DNA from: an uncultured Desulfobacter sp. | Lineage (GTDB): Bacteria; Desulfobacterota; Desulfobacteria; Desulfobacterales; Desulfobacteraceae | DNA: 64,000 bases | Assembly (NCBI RefSeq): GCF_963665355.1 | Contig: NZ_OY762229.1 | Coordinates: forward strand, 4,154,001-4,218,000 | Direction: 5' to 3' | Shown: piece after piece, positions 15,809 to 23,980 of the stretch | How the letters are laid out: each line of letters starts with the position of its first letter | Numbering within the stretch: position 1 is the stretch's first letter | Position numbers and translations under genes: made by a program | Notes under the pieces: generated by a model | Told to the model about the DNA's origin: nothing | Database searches by the model: none | The model's input: the letters and a program-made list of their open reading frames with translations, nothing else

Positions 15809-15866
15809 AAAAAAAAACCACGAAGATTTGGCGTTGATTATCCGCCTGACCTTCGTGGTTTTTTTT
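15809..15866. repeat. Structured element A: terminator-like hairpin, CCACGAAG/CTTCGTGG stem
   Basis: A run of nine A, then CCACGAAG (15818-15825), a 25-base middle with its own GGCG/CGCC pair, CTTCGTGG (15851-15858) and eight T. It reads as a Rho-independent terminator on both strands. The middle (GATTTGGCG...ATTATCCGCC) is conserved in element B. Confidence 0.75.
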
Positions 15867-15947
15867 ATTATGTCCGTTACAACAATGGTGTTGGCTGGTG
15901 TTCCTATTCCAAGCCAACGAAGCCATCCATAACGGTTATGAACGGTT

Positions 15948-16020
15948 ATATCAAAAAAAAAAGACCATAAAGATTGGGGCGGAAATTACCCGCCGTAACC
16001 TTCATGGTCTTTTTTGATAT
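15948..16020. repeat. Structured element B: homologue of element A with changed stem
   Basis: ATATCAAAAAA...GACCATAAAG pairs with CTTCATGGTC...TTTTTTGATAT. The middle GATTGGGGCGG..ATTACCCGCC aligns with element A, while the stem has CAT/ATG instead of CAC/GTG (with one G/A bulge), so base pairing was kept as sequence changed. Also able to terminate in both directions. Confidence 0.75.
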
Positions 16021-16026
16021 TGTTAC

Positions 16027-16064
16027 CCGAAAAAGCGGATTTAACTTAACACGGCTTTTTTCGG
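16027..16064. terminator. Third hairpin, CCGAAAAAGC/GCTTTTTTCGG
   Basis: A ten-base stem with a 17-base loop directly follows element B. On the minus strand it lies about 200 bases after the COG2509 gene and may end its transcript. Confidence 0.5.
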
Positions 16065-16266
16065 TTTCAAACCTTAACTACAACTCTTGCCTTCTGGCAA
16101 ACGTAACCTTTCTTCCTTGCATGAATTCATATTACAGTTATGAAGGTTTACAGGCTGCCTGCCTGGCAGTCTTTAGGAATAACCCTTCACAATTTAAAAA
16201 ATAATAAAACCTAATTTTTAAGCTTTGTACTATATTAGGAGCGGCCTGGATGTCAAGCATTAAAAT

Positions 16267-17841
16267 TCAACCCGGATATTTGCCGTGGTGTTCCATGTAT
16301 GTTACGGCAGCCTGGGCGCAGTTCTCGCCGTCCATGGCTGCCGAGACGATACCGCCTGCATGTCCGGCCCCTTCGGCGCAGGGGAAAAGCCCCTGAAGAT
16401 CCGGATTCATAAAGGTTGTTTTGTCCCTGGGAATTCTTACCGGGGAGCTGGTCCTTGTCTCCAGGCCGATGAGCTGGGCATCATTGGAGGAAAAACCGGG
16501 CATTTTTTTATTGAAAATGGTTAATGCCTCTCCAAGGCCTTTGACCATGAACCGTGGCAGACGTTCGTGCAGGGGAGCGGATATGACCCCCGGAATGTAC
16601 GAGCTTGGATTCAGGGTTGTGCTTATTATCCCGGTTAAAAAATCAGCGGCTTTCTGGGCCGGGGCCGCCTGGGATTGGCCGCCTAGTTCAAAGGCCAGCT
16701 TTTCAAGGGCCATGCGAAGCTTCAAACCGGCAAATTCATTTTCGTCTTCATAATCTGCCCACTCCCTTTCACCAACACTGACCACAAACCCGCTGTTGGC
16801 AAAGGGTGAATTGCGTTGGGAAACGGACATGCCGTTGACTACCTGTTCGCCGGGGCAGGTGGCTGCCGGAACAATAATGCCGCCCGGGCACATGCAAAAT
16901 GAAAACGCTGCCCGTTCACTGGTCTGGCAGGTCAGGGTGTAGGAGGCTGCCGGCAGGTTGCTGCTGGGGGTTTTAGAATGGTACTGGATTTCATTGATCA
17001 GTTTTTGGGGATGTTCGATCCTCACCCCCATGGCAAAGGGTTTTGCCTCAAGCCGGATATCATGCCTTTTAAGCATGTAGTAGATATCAACGGCAGAGTG
17101 GCCCGTTGCAAGTATGAGGGCATGGCCGGGTATTTCAACGCGGTCATTGACCACGACCCCTGCAATGGTGCCGTTTTTTATCACAAGGTCGGTGATCCGG
17201 CTGTTGAAATGAATCTCCCCGCCATTGGAGAGGATGGTTTCTCTTATGGTTGAAACGATCTTCGGCAATTTATTGGACCCGATATGGGGGTGGGCGTCTA
17301 TCAGTATATCCGGGTCTGCTCCGTGCCGGACAAGGATGTTTAATATCCTTTTGACATCCCCGCGTTTTGTGGAGCGGGTAAACAGCTTGCCGTCACTGTA
17401 GGCGCCTGCGCCACCTTCCCCGAAACAATAATTGGAGTCCGGGTTGACCAAATGATTTTTTTGTATGGCGCCGATGTCAAAGCGCCGGTCCCTGACATTT
17501 TTGCCCCGCTCCAGAACAACGGGTTTGATGCCGGCTTCGATAAGTTTCAGGGATGCAAACATCCCTGCCGGGCCAAATCCCGCAATGATCACATGTTTGT
17601 CCTGTTTGACCGGTTTGTATGAAATGTCCGTTTCTGGGGGAAGATAGGGTTCGTCAATATATACCTCATACCGTATCCGGAATACCGCAGATTTCCGGGC
17701 ATCAATGGAGCGTTTCAACGGTATGAGGGCCGTGATCTCATTGACATCGGCACCCAGTTTTTTGGCGGCCAGCTTTTTATGAAGTTTTTTGTCATGGAGG
17801 CTGTCCGGGTGAACAGTCAGTTCAATTTGTTTTTTCATCAT
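16267..17841 (-). CDS. COG2509-type FAD-dependent dehydrogenase, function unknown
   Basis: The 524-residue flavoprotein has an N-terminal domain of about 85 residues, then the dinucleotide-binding motif VIIAGFGPAGMFASLKL (about 85-101), the ERG stretch, CFGEGGAGAYSDGKL (about 146) and a second nucleotide-binding ALILATGHSA (about 253). A C-terminal CAEGAGHAGGIVSAAMDG closes the FAD site. This is the widespread family annotated as an uncharacterised FAD-dependent dehydrogenase; substrate unknown. Several cysteines (CQTSE, CMCPGG) lie in the central part. It stands alone, downstream of no other gene in its direction. Confidence 0.85.
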   Translation of the reverse strand: MMKKQIELTVHPDSLHDKKLHKKLAAKKLGADVNEITALIPLKRSIDARKSAVFRIRYEVYIDEPYLPPETDISYKPVKQDKHVIIAGFGPAGMFASLKLIEAGIKPVVLERGKNVRDRRFDIGAIQKNHLVNPDSNYCFGEGGAGAYSDGKLFTRSTKRGDVKRILNILVRHGADPDILIDAHPHIGSNKLPKIVSTIRETILSNGGEIHFNSRITDLVIKNGTIAGVVVNDRVEIPGHALILATGHSAVDIYYMLKRHDIRLEAKPFAMGVRIEHPQKLINEIQYHSKTPSSNLPAASYTLTCQTSERAAFSFCMCPGGIIVPAATCPGEQVVNGMSVSQRNSPFANSGFVVSVGEREWADYEDENEFAGLKLRMALEKLAFELGGQSQAAPAQKAADFLTGIISTTLNPSSYIPGVISAPLHERLPRFMVKGLGEALTIFNKKMPGFSSNDAQLIGLETRTSSPVRIPRDKTTFMNPDLQGLFPCAEGAGHAGGIVSAAMDGENCAQAAVTYMEHHGKYPG

Positions 17842-18342
17842 GTCCCCTGTTATGGAGAAAATTTGTTGTTTGCTATGCTGTCAGGGCGGTATCGTTGTTC
17901 TCTCAATCCAACGGATATCATTTTGGTAAACAATTACCATTTTTCGAAAATAGTTTCAAACATTGATTTTGGCCCATCTCATAAGAAATATTCAAAGGGT
18001 TATCCATGCTTATAACCTGGTTTTATTTTGAAAACTGGAAACTATTTACCTAAAAATTCATAATATGAAAAATTTTTCCGATTATCGTGTGTTGATGGTA
18101 TTGTTTATTCGAGTTTTAATTTGTATCCAACTAGAATTATAGCTGATTTTATTGTCAGCCAAATTTTTGGTGATCTTGACTTCCTTGGCACGATCCTGGC
18201 AAGGAGGCACTCGGATGTGTGCGGCCCTTCTGCAGTGCGGTTTGTTCAGGCGTGTTAAATTTATTTACTTGTACCGTTCCTGATTATTAGGGTTAAATTG
18301 GGAACGACTTGAATTGTACCGGAAAAACATAAGGAGCAGAAA
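17842..18342. other. 500-bp AT-rich divergent intergenic region
   Basis: It separates the COG2509 gene (minus) from the ArsC-like gene (plus) and must hold both promoters. A TGGTAA-ACAA-TTACCA palindrome at 17924-17939, 83 bases before the COG2509 start, could be an operator. A 22-codon frame at 18215-18283 has a strong AAGGAGG site 8 bases ahead, but nothing else argues that it is a gene. Confidence 0.4.
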
Positions 18343-18678
18343 ATGAACATCGAATGGGCCTATATCAGAAAAGGCTGCACCTCCTGTAAAAAGGCGCTTG
18401 CCTATTTTGAGGAGCACAAAATTTCAGTGGATTTGACCATTGATGCAAGAAAAGAAAAAATTGATGCACAAAAAGCCTGGGACATCATCAGGCATCAGAA
18501 TAATGTGCATATCGCAAAAGGTAAGAACAAAGTTTTAACCTTTATGCCGGGTGCATTGGAGCCAGAAGAGATTTTAAAGCATGCCCTGGGCCGGACCGGG
18601 AACCTGCGGGCTCCCACTGTGATCCGGCTTTCAAGTATATTTATCGGTTTCAACGAAGATATTTATACCCGCTTGTGA
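18343..18678 (+). CDS. ArsC-family thioredoxin-fold protein
   Basis: The 111-residue protein starts IEWAYIRKGCTSCKKALAYFEEH: a CxxC-type active site on the first helix of an ArsC/Spx-like thioredoxin fold. The second half (KVLTFMPGALEPEEILKHALGRTGNLRAPTV) carries the conserved Arg-Ala-Pro-Thr turn of the fold. In related proteins a selenocysteine can occupy the active site; here it is Cys. True arsenate reduction is unproven; a thiol oxidoreductase role is as likely. A good AAGGAG lies 9 bases ahead of the ATG. Confidence 0.8.
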   Translation: MNIEWAYIRKGCTSCKKALAYFEEHKISVDLTIDARKEKIDAQKAWDIIRHQNNVHIAKGKNKVLTFMPGALEPEEILKHALGRTGNLRAPTVIRLSSIFIGFNEDIYTRL

Positions 18679-18702
18679 TGATCCTGCGGGATTATCATCA
18701 AA

Positions 18703-20370
18703 TCAAAACCTTTTATAAATCTGTTCCTGCTCATCCAGGATGTCGTCCAGGATAATTTCGGTGGTATAAGGGTTCATGATAACGCTTCGCAGCACCACCA
18801 CAGTGAAGTCATCTTCGGGTGTCAGTTTGATCCGGGTTCTGGACACAAAGCTTTTGCCTGCTTCCCGTTGGATGCGCTGGAGGCGGATATTGATCTCATC
18901 CAATTCCTGGCTTAACTGTCTGCGTTCCTCTCCCGTCGCGGTTTCCAATTTCTTGCGGATGGAAACGGGCACCAGCCGGTAGGTCAATATATTAAGTACA
19001 GGCCGGGTCATAAGTTCAAACAAAGGCCGCGCTTCTATTTTCTGGGCAAAGGCCCTGGCCGTTTCAATGCCGTGATCAATCATCAGGGCATACCCTTTGG
19101 CGCCCATGATTTTTAATGCGGCATCCAGGATCAGGCAGGCTGCTTCCCTGGAGCCTTCAAGGGTTTTGATGCCTAAATCCACAGAGCCTTTCCGGTTGAC
19201 GTATTTGGCATGGTAGGCAATGGCGTCAAGGGCAAGGGCGTTTTTGAAATAGACCATTCCCGTGCCCATGGGCATGTAAAACTGTTTGTGGCCGTCAATG
19301 GTAACGGAATCCGCCCGTTCAATACCTGAGAGCAGGTGGGCATAGGTGCGGGACAGCAGCACCGGCCCCCCCCATGCCGCATCCACATGAAAATGAATCT
19401 GTTCCTGTTCACAGATATCGGCCATCTCCTGCAGCGGATCAATGGTTCCTGTTTCCGTGGCCCCGGCAATACCCACAATGGCGGCGATTTTTGTGCGACC
19501 CTGGCGCTTTAAGTCCTGTACCCTCTGCTTAAGCTTGTCAATATCTATGGTGTGATCCGGTTTAACATCCATGGAAATGATATTTTTATTGCCCAGGCCC
19601 AGAATGCCGCCCGCTTTTTTCAGAGAGTAGTGCCCCCGCCGGGACACAAGGATCACCACCCGGTCGGTACCATGGACGCTCATGGCCTTGAACAGGCCGT
19701 CCTCTTCAATGGTTGAAAAATCATCTTTGGGGGGGAACAGGTGGTTTCTGGCCACCCACATGGCTGTTATGTTGGCCGTGGTGCCGCCGGATGTAAACGC
19801 GCCCAGGGCCGTACGGGTATTCTGGACATGCGCCTTGTAAAACTCCGGACTTTGTTTGAAAATCAGGCGGTGGATTTTGGCCAGTACCTGCCTTTCAATG
19901 ACAGCCAGCACCTTGGAGGTTTCCATTTTGATCAGATTCTGGTTCAAGGCTGCCGTGATGGCTTTAAGATGAACCATGAAAAAGGGCAGGGCAGACGTCA
20001 TGTGGCCGATGAAGTAGGGCGATGCCACATTGACCGCTTTCGGGGCAATGTCCTGAATAATATCCTCAATAACCTGGCCCAGATTTTTCTGGGGATGTTC
20101 GCTGATCTCAACATCCATGTATTTTTTAGCCAGCTCAGTGATGCTGATCTCTTCGGTGACGCCCACATGCCGGTTGAGAAAATCGTGCAGCCCAAACAGG
20201 ATCTGCTCCATGTACTTGACCAGGGTTTTTTTACTGTTTTCGTCGTCGGGACGGATGAATACACGGTCCAGGGATCTGCGGTCAGCGATCAGCTGCACGG
20301 TTGTTTTCCTCAGGGTTTTATGGCTTTGATTCCAGATAATCTTTTCAGCCAATGAAAAAGAAGATAGCAT
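18703..20370 (-). CDS. panP: PLP-dependent decarboxylase, likely aspartate 1-decarboxylase PanP
   Basis: The 555-residue protein is a group II PLP decarboxylase: GAFTSGGTTANITAMWVARN (cofactor phosphate), HVDAAWGGPVLLS (Asp to PLP nitrogen) and TIDGHKQFYMPMGTG with the Schiff-base Lys. The long N-terminal part (residues 1-130) and the overall length match PanP-type enzymes that make beta-alanine for coenzyme A in bacteria lacking PanD. Glutamate decarboxylase-like or tyrosine decarboxylase activity cannot be excluded. It is a single-gene unit convergent with the ArsC-like gene. Confidence 0.72.
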   Translation of the reverse strand: MLSSFSLAEKIIWNQSHKTLRKTTVQLIADRRSLDRVFIRPDDENSKKTLVKYMEQILFGLHDFLNRHVGVTEEISITELAKKYMDVEISEHPQKNLGQVIEDIIQDIAPKAVNVASPYFIGHMTSALPFFMVHLKAITAALNQNLIKMETSKVLAVIERQVLAKIHRLIFKQSPEFYKAHVQNTRTALGAFTSGGTTANITAMWVARNHLFPPKDDFSTIEEDGLFKAMSVHGTDRVVILVSRRGHYSLKKAGGILGLGNKNIISMDVKPDHTIDIDKLKQRVQDLKRQGRTKIAAIVGIAGATETGTIDPLQEMADICEQEQIHFHVDAAWGGPVLLSRTYAHLLSGIERADSVTIDGHKQFYMPMGTGMVYFKNALALDAIAYHAKYVNRKGSVDLGIKTLEGSREAACLILDAALKIMGAKGYALMIDHGIETARAFAQKIEARPLFELMTRPVLNILTYRLVPVSIRKKLETATGEERRQLSQELDEINIRLQRIQREAGKSFVSRTRIKLTPEDDFTVVVLRSVIMNPYTTEIILDDILDEQEQIYKRF

Positions 20371-20518
20371 ATTGTGAAAATCTTTTCTTCAATTTAAAAG
20401 TTATATTGTCAGGTATGGCCCGCCGCTTTTTTGCTGTTTACGGCTGCCATGTTCTTAATTTAACTTGAAAACCACCTTAAAGTATGGCAGGTCTACCCTA
20501 AAATAAGGAGAAAATCAA

Positions 20519-20803
20519 ATGGAACTTAATATTAAGGATATTTTAACCAGGGTTACCCGGTACAATTTGATCCGCAACGGCAGAATGATTTACATTGATG
20601 TTCATAAAAAAATCCAGGGTAACCTGGCCGGCGACTATATAGCCGTGCCCAATCTCGTGAATATTATTGCCGAATCCAGACACCAGGGTGCAGGCGGCAC
20701 CGAAGAAGATGCGCTTTCGGATTGTCTTAAAAAAATCAAAGGGTTGGATATTGAGGAACTGTTCCCGGCAGTTGCACCCAAGAACAATAATAAAAATAAA
20801 TAA
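20519..20803 (+). CDS. Hypothetical protein, 94 aa
   Basis: I do not recognise this protein. It has a clear AAGGAG ribosome-binding site 9 bases before ATG and typical codon use. Sequence: an N-terminal helix (DILTRVTRYNLI), a basic strand (GRMIYIDVHKKI), a Gly-rich turn and a helix with EEDALSDCLKKIKG, ending in an Asn/Lys tail. No signal peptide or membrane helix. It precedes the hibernation factor gene by 123 bases in the same direction, possibly without cotranscription. Confidence 0.65.
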   Translation: MELNIKDILTRVTRYNLIRNGRMIYIDVHKKIQGNLAGDYIAVPNLVNIIAESRHQGAGGTEEDALSDCLKKIKGLDIEELFPAVAPKNNNKNK

Positions 20804-20926
20804 TAGGCCGGGGGAAGCCTGTATGTTTTTGCAGATTTACTTTGTATGCATAGTGATCTATCATTGAGTCGTAACAGGGATCATGTTATTTTTGGATCAT
20901 CATCTCACCAATAGAAAGGAGAGCCT

Positions 20927-21277
20927 ATGAACATTTCAATCACTTTCAAAAACATCCCTTCATCAGATGCCGTAAAATCCCATCTCGAAAAAAAATTAAG
21001 CAAATTAGATAAAATGCTGGATTCTCCGGCCGAGGCCCAGATCGTCCTGTCAGAGGAAAAATTGCGCAGCATTGCTGAAATCAATATGACCAGCGACAAG
21101 CTGAAAATTAATGCCAAAAGCGATGCTGAAGAAAACAACATGTATTTAGCCATAGACAGCCTGGCCGAGAAAATTAAAACCCAGATCAGCAAATTCAAAG
21201 ACAAACAAAAACGGCACCTGGCCGGGGATAAACAAAGCATCAAGGATGAAGTACTGGATCTTACTGAAAGCGAATAG
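20927..21277 (+). CDS. hpf: Ribosome hibernation promoting factor (short HPF/RaiA family)
   Basis: The 116-residue protein is a single HPF domain: MNISITFKNIPSSDAVKSHLEKKLSKLDKML, VLSEEKLRSIAEINM, and AIDSLAEKIKTQISKFKDKQKRH with the basic patch that contacts 16S rRNA. It lacks the C-terminal dimerisation domain of long HPF, so it is the short type that acts on stationary-phase ribosomes. Ribosome-binding site AAAGGAGA; a strong terminator follows at 21305. Confidence 0.93.
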   Translation: MNISITFKNIPSSDAVKSHLEKKLSKLDKMLDSPAEAQIVLSEEKLRSIAEINMTSDKLKINAKSDAEENNMYLAIDSLAEKIKTQISKFKDKQKRHLAGDKQSIKDEVLDLTESE

Positions 21278-21304
21278 GCATTTATCTGAAATATGATTTA
21301 ATTA

Positions 21305-21338
21305 AATCCCGGTCCTGAAAAGGACCGGGATTTTTTTT
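21305..21338 (+). terminator. Rho-independent terminator of hpf
   Basis: AATCCCGGTCCT-GAAA-AGGACCGGGATT forms a perfect 12-bp stem with a GAAA loop followed by eight T. It lies 28 bases after hpf. Confidence 0.92.
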
Positions 21339-21371
21339 GGTTCAGGTTCGTCCTGTTGTCTGAACACAGGT

Positions 21372-22403
21372 TCACAGACTTTTCTCAGCGTTGATAATGG
21401 CTTGTATCCCCTGGTAAAGATCTTCAAGAATGGTGTTGGTGCTGATGCCTAACCTGCGGGCATTGGAGATGTCAAATACCGCCTTTTCAACGGTTGTTTT
21501 TTCTCCGGCCGTACCCCGGATCTGCAGGTGATGAATCCTGGCGATGGTTTCAAGACAGGATAAATTTTTTTCCAGTTTTTCAAGGTGGATGTGAACCCCT
21601 GCCCGCATGGCTGTACCGATATTGGTGGGACAGCTTGTCAGGAAACCTTTTTTAAGGTCAAAGGCAAAATCAAGTTTATCGTCAAGAGCCTTGATCATCC
21701 GGATCATCCGGTTGAATACACTGGCAATATCTCCGCCCGGAGACTGGGCTATGATGCGCAGATGATCTTCCTCGCTGACCCAAACCCGGATCACTTTGTC
21801 CCGGCTTGTAAATATGCCGCGGCCTAAAGGATAGTCCCGGTTTATGCCTGCCGCATCCATGAATCTGTCGCCCTTGGAGAAGGCCAGCCCTTGTTCCAGA
21901 AGGGCATTGAACTGTTTCTCATTCAACTGTGAAAAAGAGGTATAGGTACCGGATAATTGTCCGGGCAGGGTTTTAAAAACCTGTGTTACCGTCTCTTCCA
22001 GGGCCAGACGCTGATTTCGGGTCATGTTGCCTGAAAAAGGAAACCCGGCAAGGTTTCTTGCCACCCGTATCCGGGATGAATGTATGAATTTTTGGTCAGG
22101 GTCCGGATCAGGCAAAACTGCTTCCTGGAAGCCCGGCTTGTGGGACCAGCCCGGGGCAAGATGATGGTAGTCTTCAATGATGGGCAGAAAAATTTGTGAA
22201 AAGCTGTCATAGCTTTCCATATCCCCGGCATAGATGCCGATGCTGGAGTCGGGATTTTCAATGCCGGACCGGATGGCCTGGTCAAGACTGTAACCCCATG
22301 GGGTACGGACCTCTTTCAGGTCCTTATACAGTTCAAGGGTCAGGTGTTGTTTTATTTTGGACTGGGAGGTGAGATGAAACGGCAGCTGCAACTCAGCTTT
22401 CAT
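21372..22403 (-). CDS. Phosphagen (arginine) kinase
   Basis: This is a full-length guanidino kinase, not the shorter McsB. The N-terminal all-helical domain has SGIENPDSSIGIYAGD and ESYDSFSQIFLPIIEDYHH, the substrate-specificity region of arginine kinases. The catalytic domain has HSSRIRVARNLAGFPF, EGDRF-like KGDRFMDAAG, SEEDHLRIIAQSPGGD (catalytic Glu), SCPTNIGTAMRAGVHIHL (essential Cys) and RGTAGEKTTVEKAVFDIS (second Glu). It should transfer phosphate between ATP and a guanidino compound, most likely arginine, buffering ATP. Such enzymes are rare in bacteria. ATG 22403 is taken; GTG 22430 is possible. Neither start has a good ribosome-binding site, so coupling to the upstream frame is likely. 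Confidence 0.9.
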   Translation of the reverse strand: MKAELQLPFHLTSQSKIKQHLTLELYKDLKEVRTPWGYSLDQAIRSGIENPDSSIGIYAGDMESYDSFSQIFLPIIEDYHHLAPGWSHKPGFQEAVLPDPDPDQKFIHSSRIRVARNLAGFPFSGNMTRNQRLALEETVTQVFKTLPGQLSGTYTSFSQLNEKQFNALLEQGLAFSKGDRFMDAAGINRDYPLGRGIFTSRDKVIRVWVSEEDHLRIIAQSPGGDIASVFNRMIRMIKALDDKLDFAFDLKKGFLTSCPTNIGTAMRAGVHIHLEKLEKNLSCLETIARIHHLQIRGTAGEKTTVEKAVFDISNARRLGISTNTILEDLYQGIQAIINAEKSL

Positions 22404-22581
22404 AACGGGAAGACTGGGAGGATATGCCACGGGCCAGCCGGGTCTGGATCTGGTCTAAAATGATGCAGTCAGCATGGCATTTGGGCAAATGTTCCCGGAA
22501 TTCACAATTGACGCATGGGCTTTGGGTCAGATAGCCCACTTCAAAGTCAAATAAATCTCTTTTTACTGCCTGATTTTCCAT
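22393..22581 (-). CDS. Small Cys4 protein upstream of and overlapping the arginine kinase gene
   Basis: The 62-residue protein has YLTQSPCVNCEFREHLPKC followed by HADC: a C-x2-C-x8-C-x3-C set able to bind zinc or an Fe-S cluster. No known family is recognised. Its stop lies 11 bases inside the kinase gene (or further in if the kinase starts at GTG 22430), so the two are co-translated. McsA, a zinc protein, partners the related McsB kinase in Firmicutes; whether this protein plays a similar role is inference. Confidence 0.6.
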   Translation of the reverse strand: MENQAVKRDLFDFEVGYLTQSPCVNCEFREHLPKCHADCIILDQIQTRLARGISSQSSRYES

Positions 22582-22818
22582 ATTTTTTTATTCTGTAAAT
22601 ATTAAAATGAAAGAAAACATATCATTTAATTTGTCCCCGGGTCAATATCAGGTTCAAAATCAGATTGTCTCCACCATGGGGCCCGAAAATTTGATCAAGT
22701 CTGCTATTTTTAGTAATTTGAAAATGCGCCCAGATGGGGTATAGTCCTGTCCAACCTGGGGGGAATAATATTAATTTTACGGGTTATTTTCGTTAAGACA
22801 ACAAAAAGGTGTGATTTT

Positions 22819-23967
22819 ATGGATTTTAACCCCTGCATGAAACATCAGGTGGTCAGAAAAACGGTGCGGGAGTTTGCTGAAAATGAGATAGGCCCCCATG
22901 CCGCAAGTCTGGACAGGGAAGGGCGCTTTCCCACAGAAATTGTTGAAAAGATGGGCCCTTTGAATTACTTCGGCTTGCAGGTGCCGCCCTCTTTAGGCGG
23001 CGCAGGGCTTGACACCATCTCCTATGCCATTGTGATTGAGGAGTTATCCAGGGTGTGTGCGGCGCTCGGGCTTTGCGTGTCTGTCCACAACAGTGTGGGA
23101 ATATATCCTATTTTAAAATTTGGAACCAAAGAGCAGATTGCCCGTTTTGTCCCGGATATGGCCAAAGGATTGCACATCGGTGCATTCTGTCTGACCGAAG
23201 CCAATGCCGGTTCCGATGCCGGCGGTGTGGAGACCACGGCATTAAAGACCCACGGGGGATACACCATCAACGGCACCAAGATCTTTGTCACCAACGGCGG
23301 CGTGTGCGATGTGGTTCTGGTATTTGCCGTGGATGCGGACAGCCAGGGGCCTTCACGCCCCAATGTCTTTATTGTGGAAAAAAGCTGTCCCGGATTCAGT
23401 GTGGGCGAAATTGAGGATTTATGCGGCATGCGGGCCAACCCGGTTTCATCTCTGTTTTTTGAGGACTGCCGGATACCCGAAACCAATCTTCTGGGCAAAC
23501 CCGGCCAGGGCCTGAAAATCGGCTTGACTGCTTTGGACACCGGCCGTATCGGTATTGCCGCCCAGGCCATCGGCATAGCCCAGGCGGCATTTGAGGCGGC
23601 ATTGAGTTATGCCAAAGAGCGCCAGCAGTTCAACACTCCTTTGACAAAATTCCAAACCATCCAGAACTATCTTGCAGATATGGCCACATCCATTGAGTCT
23701 TCCCGTCTGCTTCTGTACCGGGCTGCAGCAGCCAAAGACAGAGGCGGCGATTTCGGAGCCCAGTCTGCCATGGCCAAACTGGCCTGCAGTGCCACAGCGC
23801 GCACGGTAACGGACCTGGCTGTCCAGATCCACGGCGGCTACGGATACTCCAGGGAATATGATGTGGAGCGTTACTTCAGGGAAGCCAAGGTGACCCAGAT
23901 CTACGAAGGCACCAGTGAAGTGCAGAAAATGGTCATTGCCAGACACCTGATTACCCGGCCCAGTTAA
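22819..23967 (+). CDS. Acyl-CoA dehydrogenase
   Basis: The 382-residue flavoprotein is a standard acyl-CoA dehydrogenase: GLQVPPSLGGAGLDT, AFCLTEANAGSDAGG, GTKIFVTNGG, TGRIGIAAQAIGIAQ, ERQQFNTPLTKFQ and the C-terminal IHGGYGYSREYDVERYFRE...QIYEGTSEVQ with the catalytic Glu in YEGT. Substrate chain length is not readable, though the small size and short gap to etfBA (13 bases) fit butyryl-CoA-type or other short-chain oxidation. Electrons pass to the ETF encoded next. Confidence 0.93.
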   Translation: MDFNPCMKHQVVRKTVREFAENEIGPHAASLDREGRFPTEIVEKMGPLNYFGLQVPPSLGGAGLDTISYAIVIEELSRVCAALGLCVSVHNSVGIYPILKFGTKEQIARFVPDMAKGLHIGAFCLTEANAGSDAGGVETTALKTHGGYTINGTKIFVTNGGVCDVVLVFAVDADSQGPSRPNVFIVEKSCPGFSVGEIEDLCGMRANPVSSLFFEDCRIPETNLLGKPGQGLKIGLTALDTGRIGIAAQAIGIAQAAFEAALSYAKERQQFNTPLTKFQTIQNYLADMATSIESSRLLLYRAAAAKDRGGDFGAQSAMAKLACSATARTVTDLAVQIHGGYGYSREYDVERYFREAKVTQIYEGTSEVQKMVIARHLITRPS

Positions 23968-23980
23968 GGAAAAACCCAAT

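Larger units (their letters stand above)
15647..16266. other. 620-bp intergenic region with three hairpins
   Basis: No gene is supported. The region separates the 3' end of the COG2509 flavoprotein gene from the fumarase operon, both on the minus strand. It holds hairpins at 15809-15866, 15948-16020 and 16027-16064, the first two homologous to each other, plus a TTGCC-TTCT-GGCAA mini-hairpin near 16087. The fumarase promoter must lie in it, but I cannot place it with confidence. Confidence 0.6.

Noticed and set aside
15974..16204. A 76-codon gene between fumarase and the COG2509 gene
   Set aside because: It begins inside hairpin B, has no ribosome-binding site and crosses the third hairpin; the region is better explained as structured non-coding DNA.
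18180..18342. Riboswitch or leader peptide before the ArsC-like gene
   Set aside because: A 22-codon frame with a strong ribosome-binding site exists, but no matching stem-loop or terminator was found and the codons show no regulatory run. It is recorded only as a possible small frame.
21372..22430. McsB protein-arginine kinase
   Set aside because: McsB lacks the N-terminal helical domain and the SG.EN.DS.IGIYA.D region; both are present here, as is the CPTN Cys in the right context, so a free-guanidine kinase fits better.
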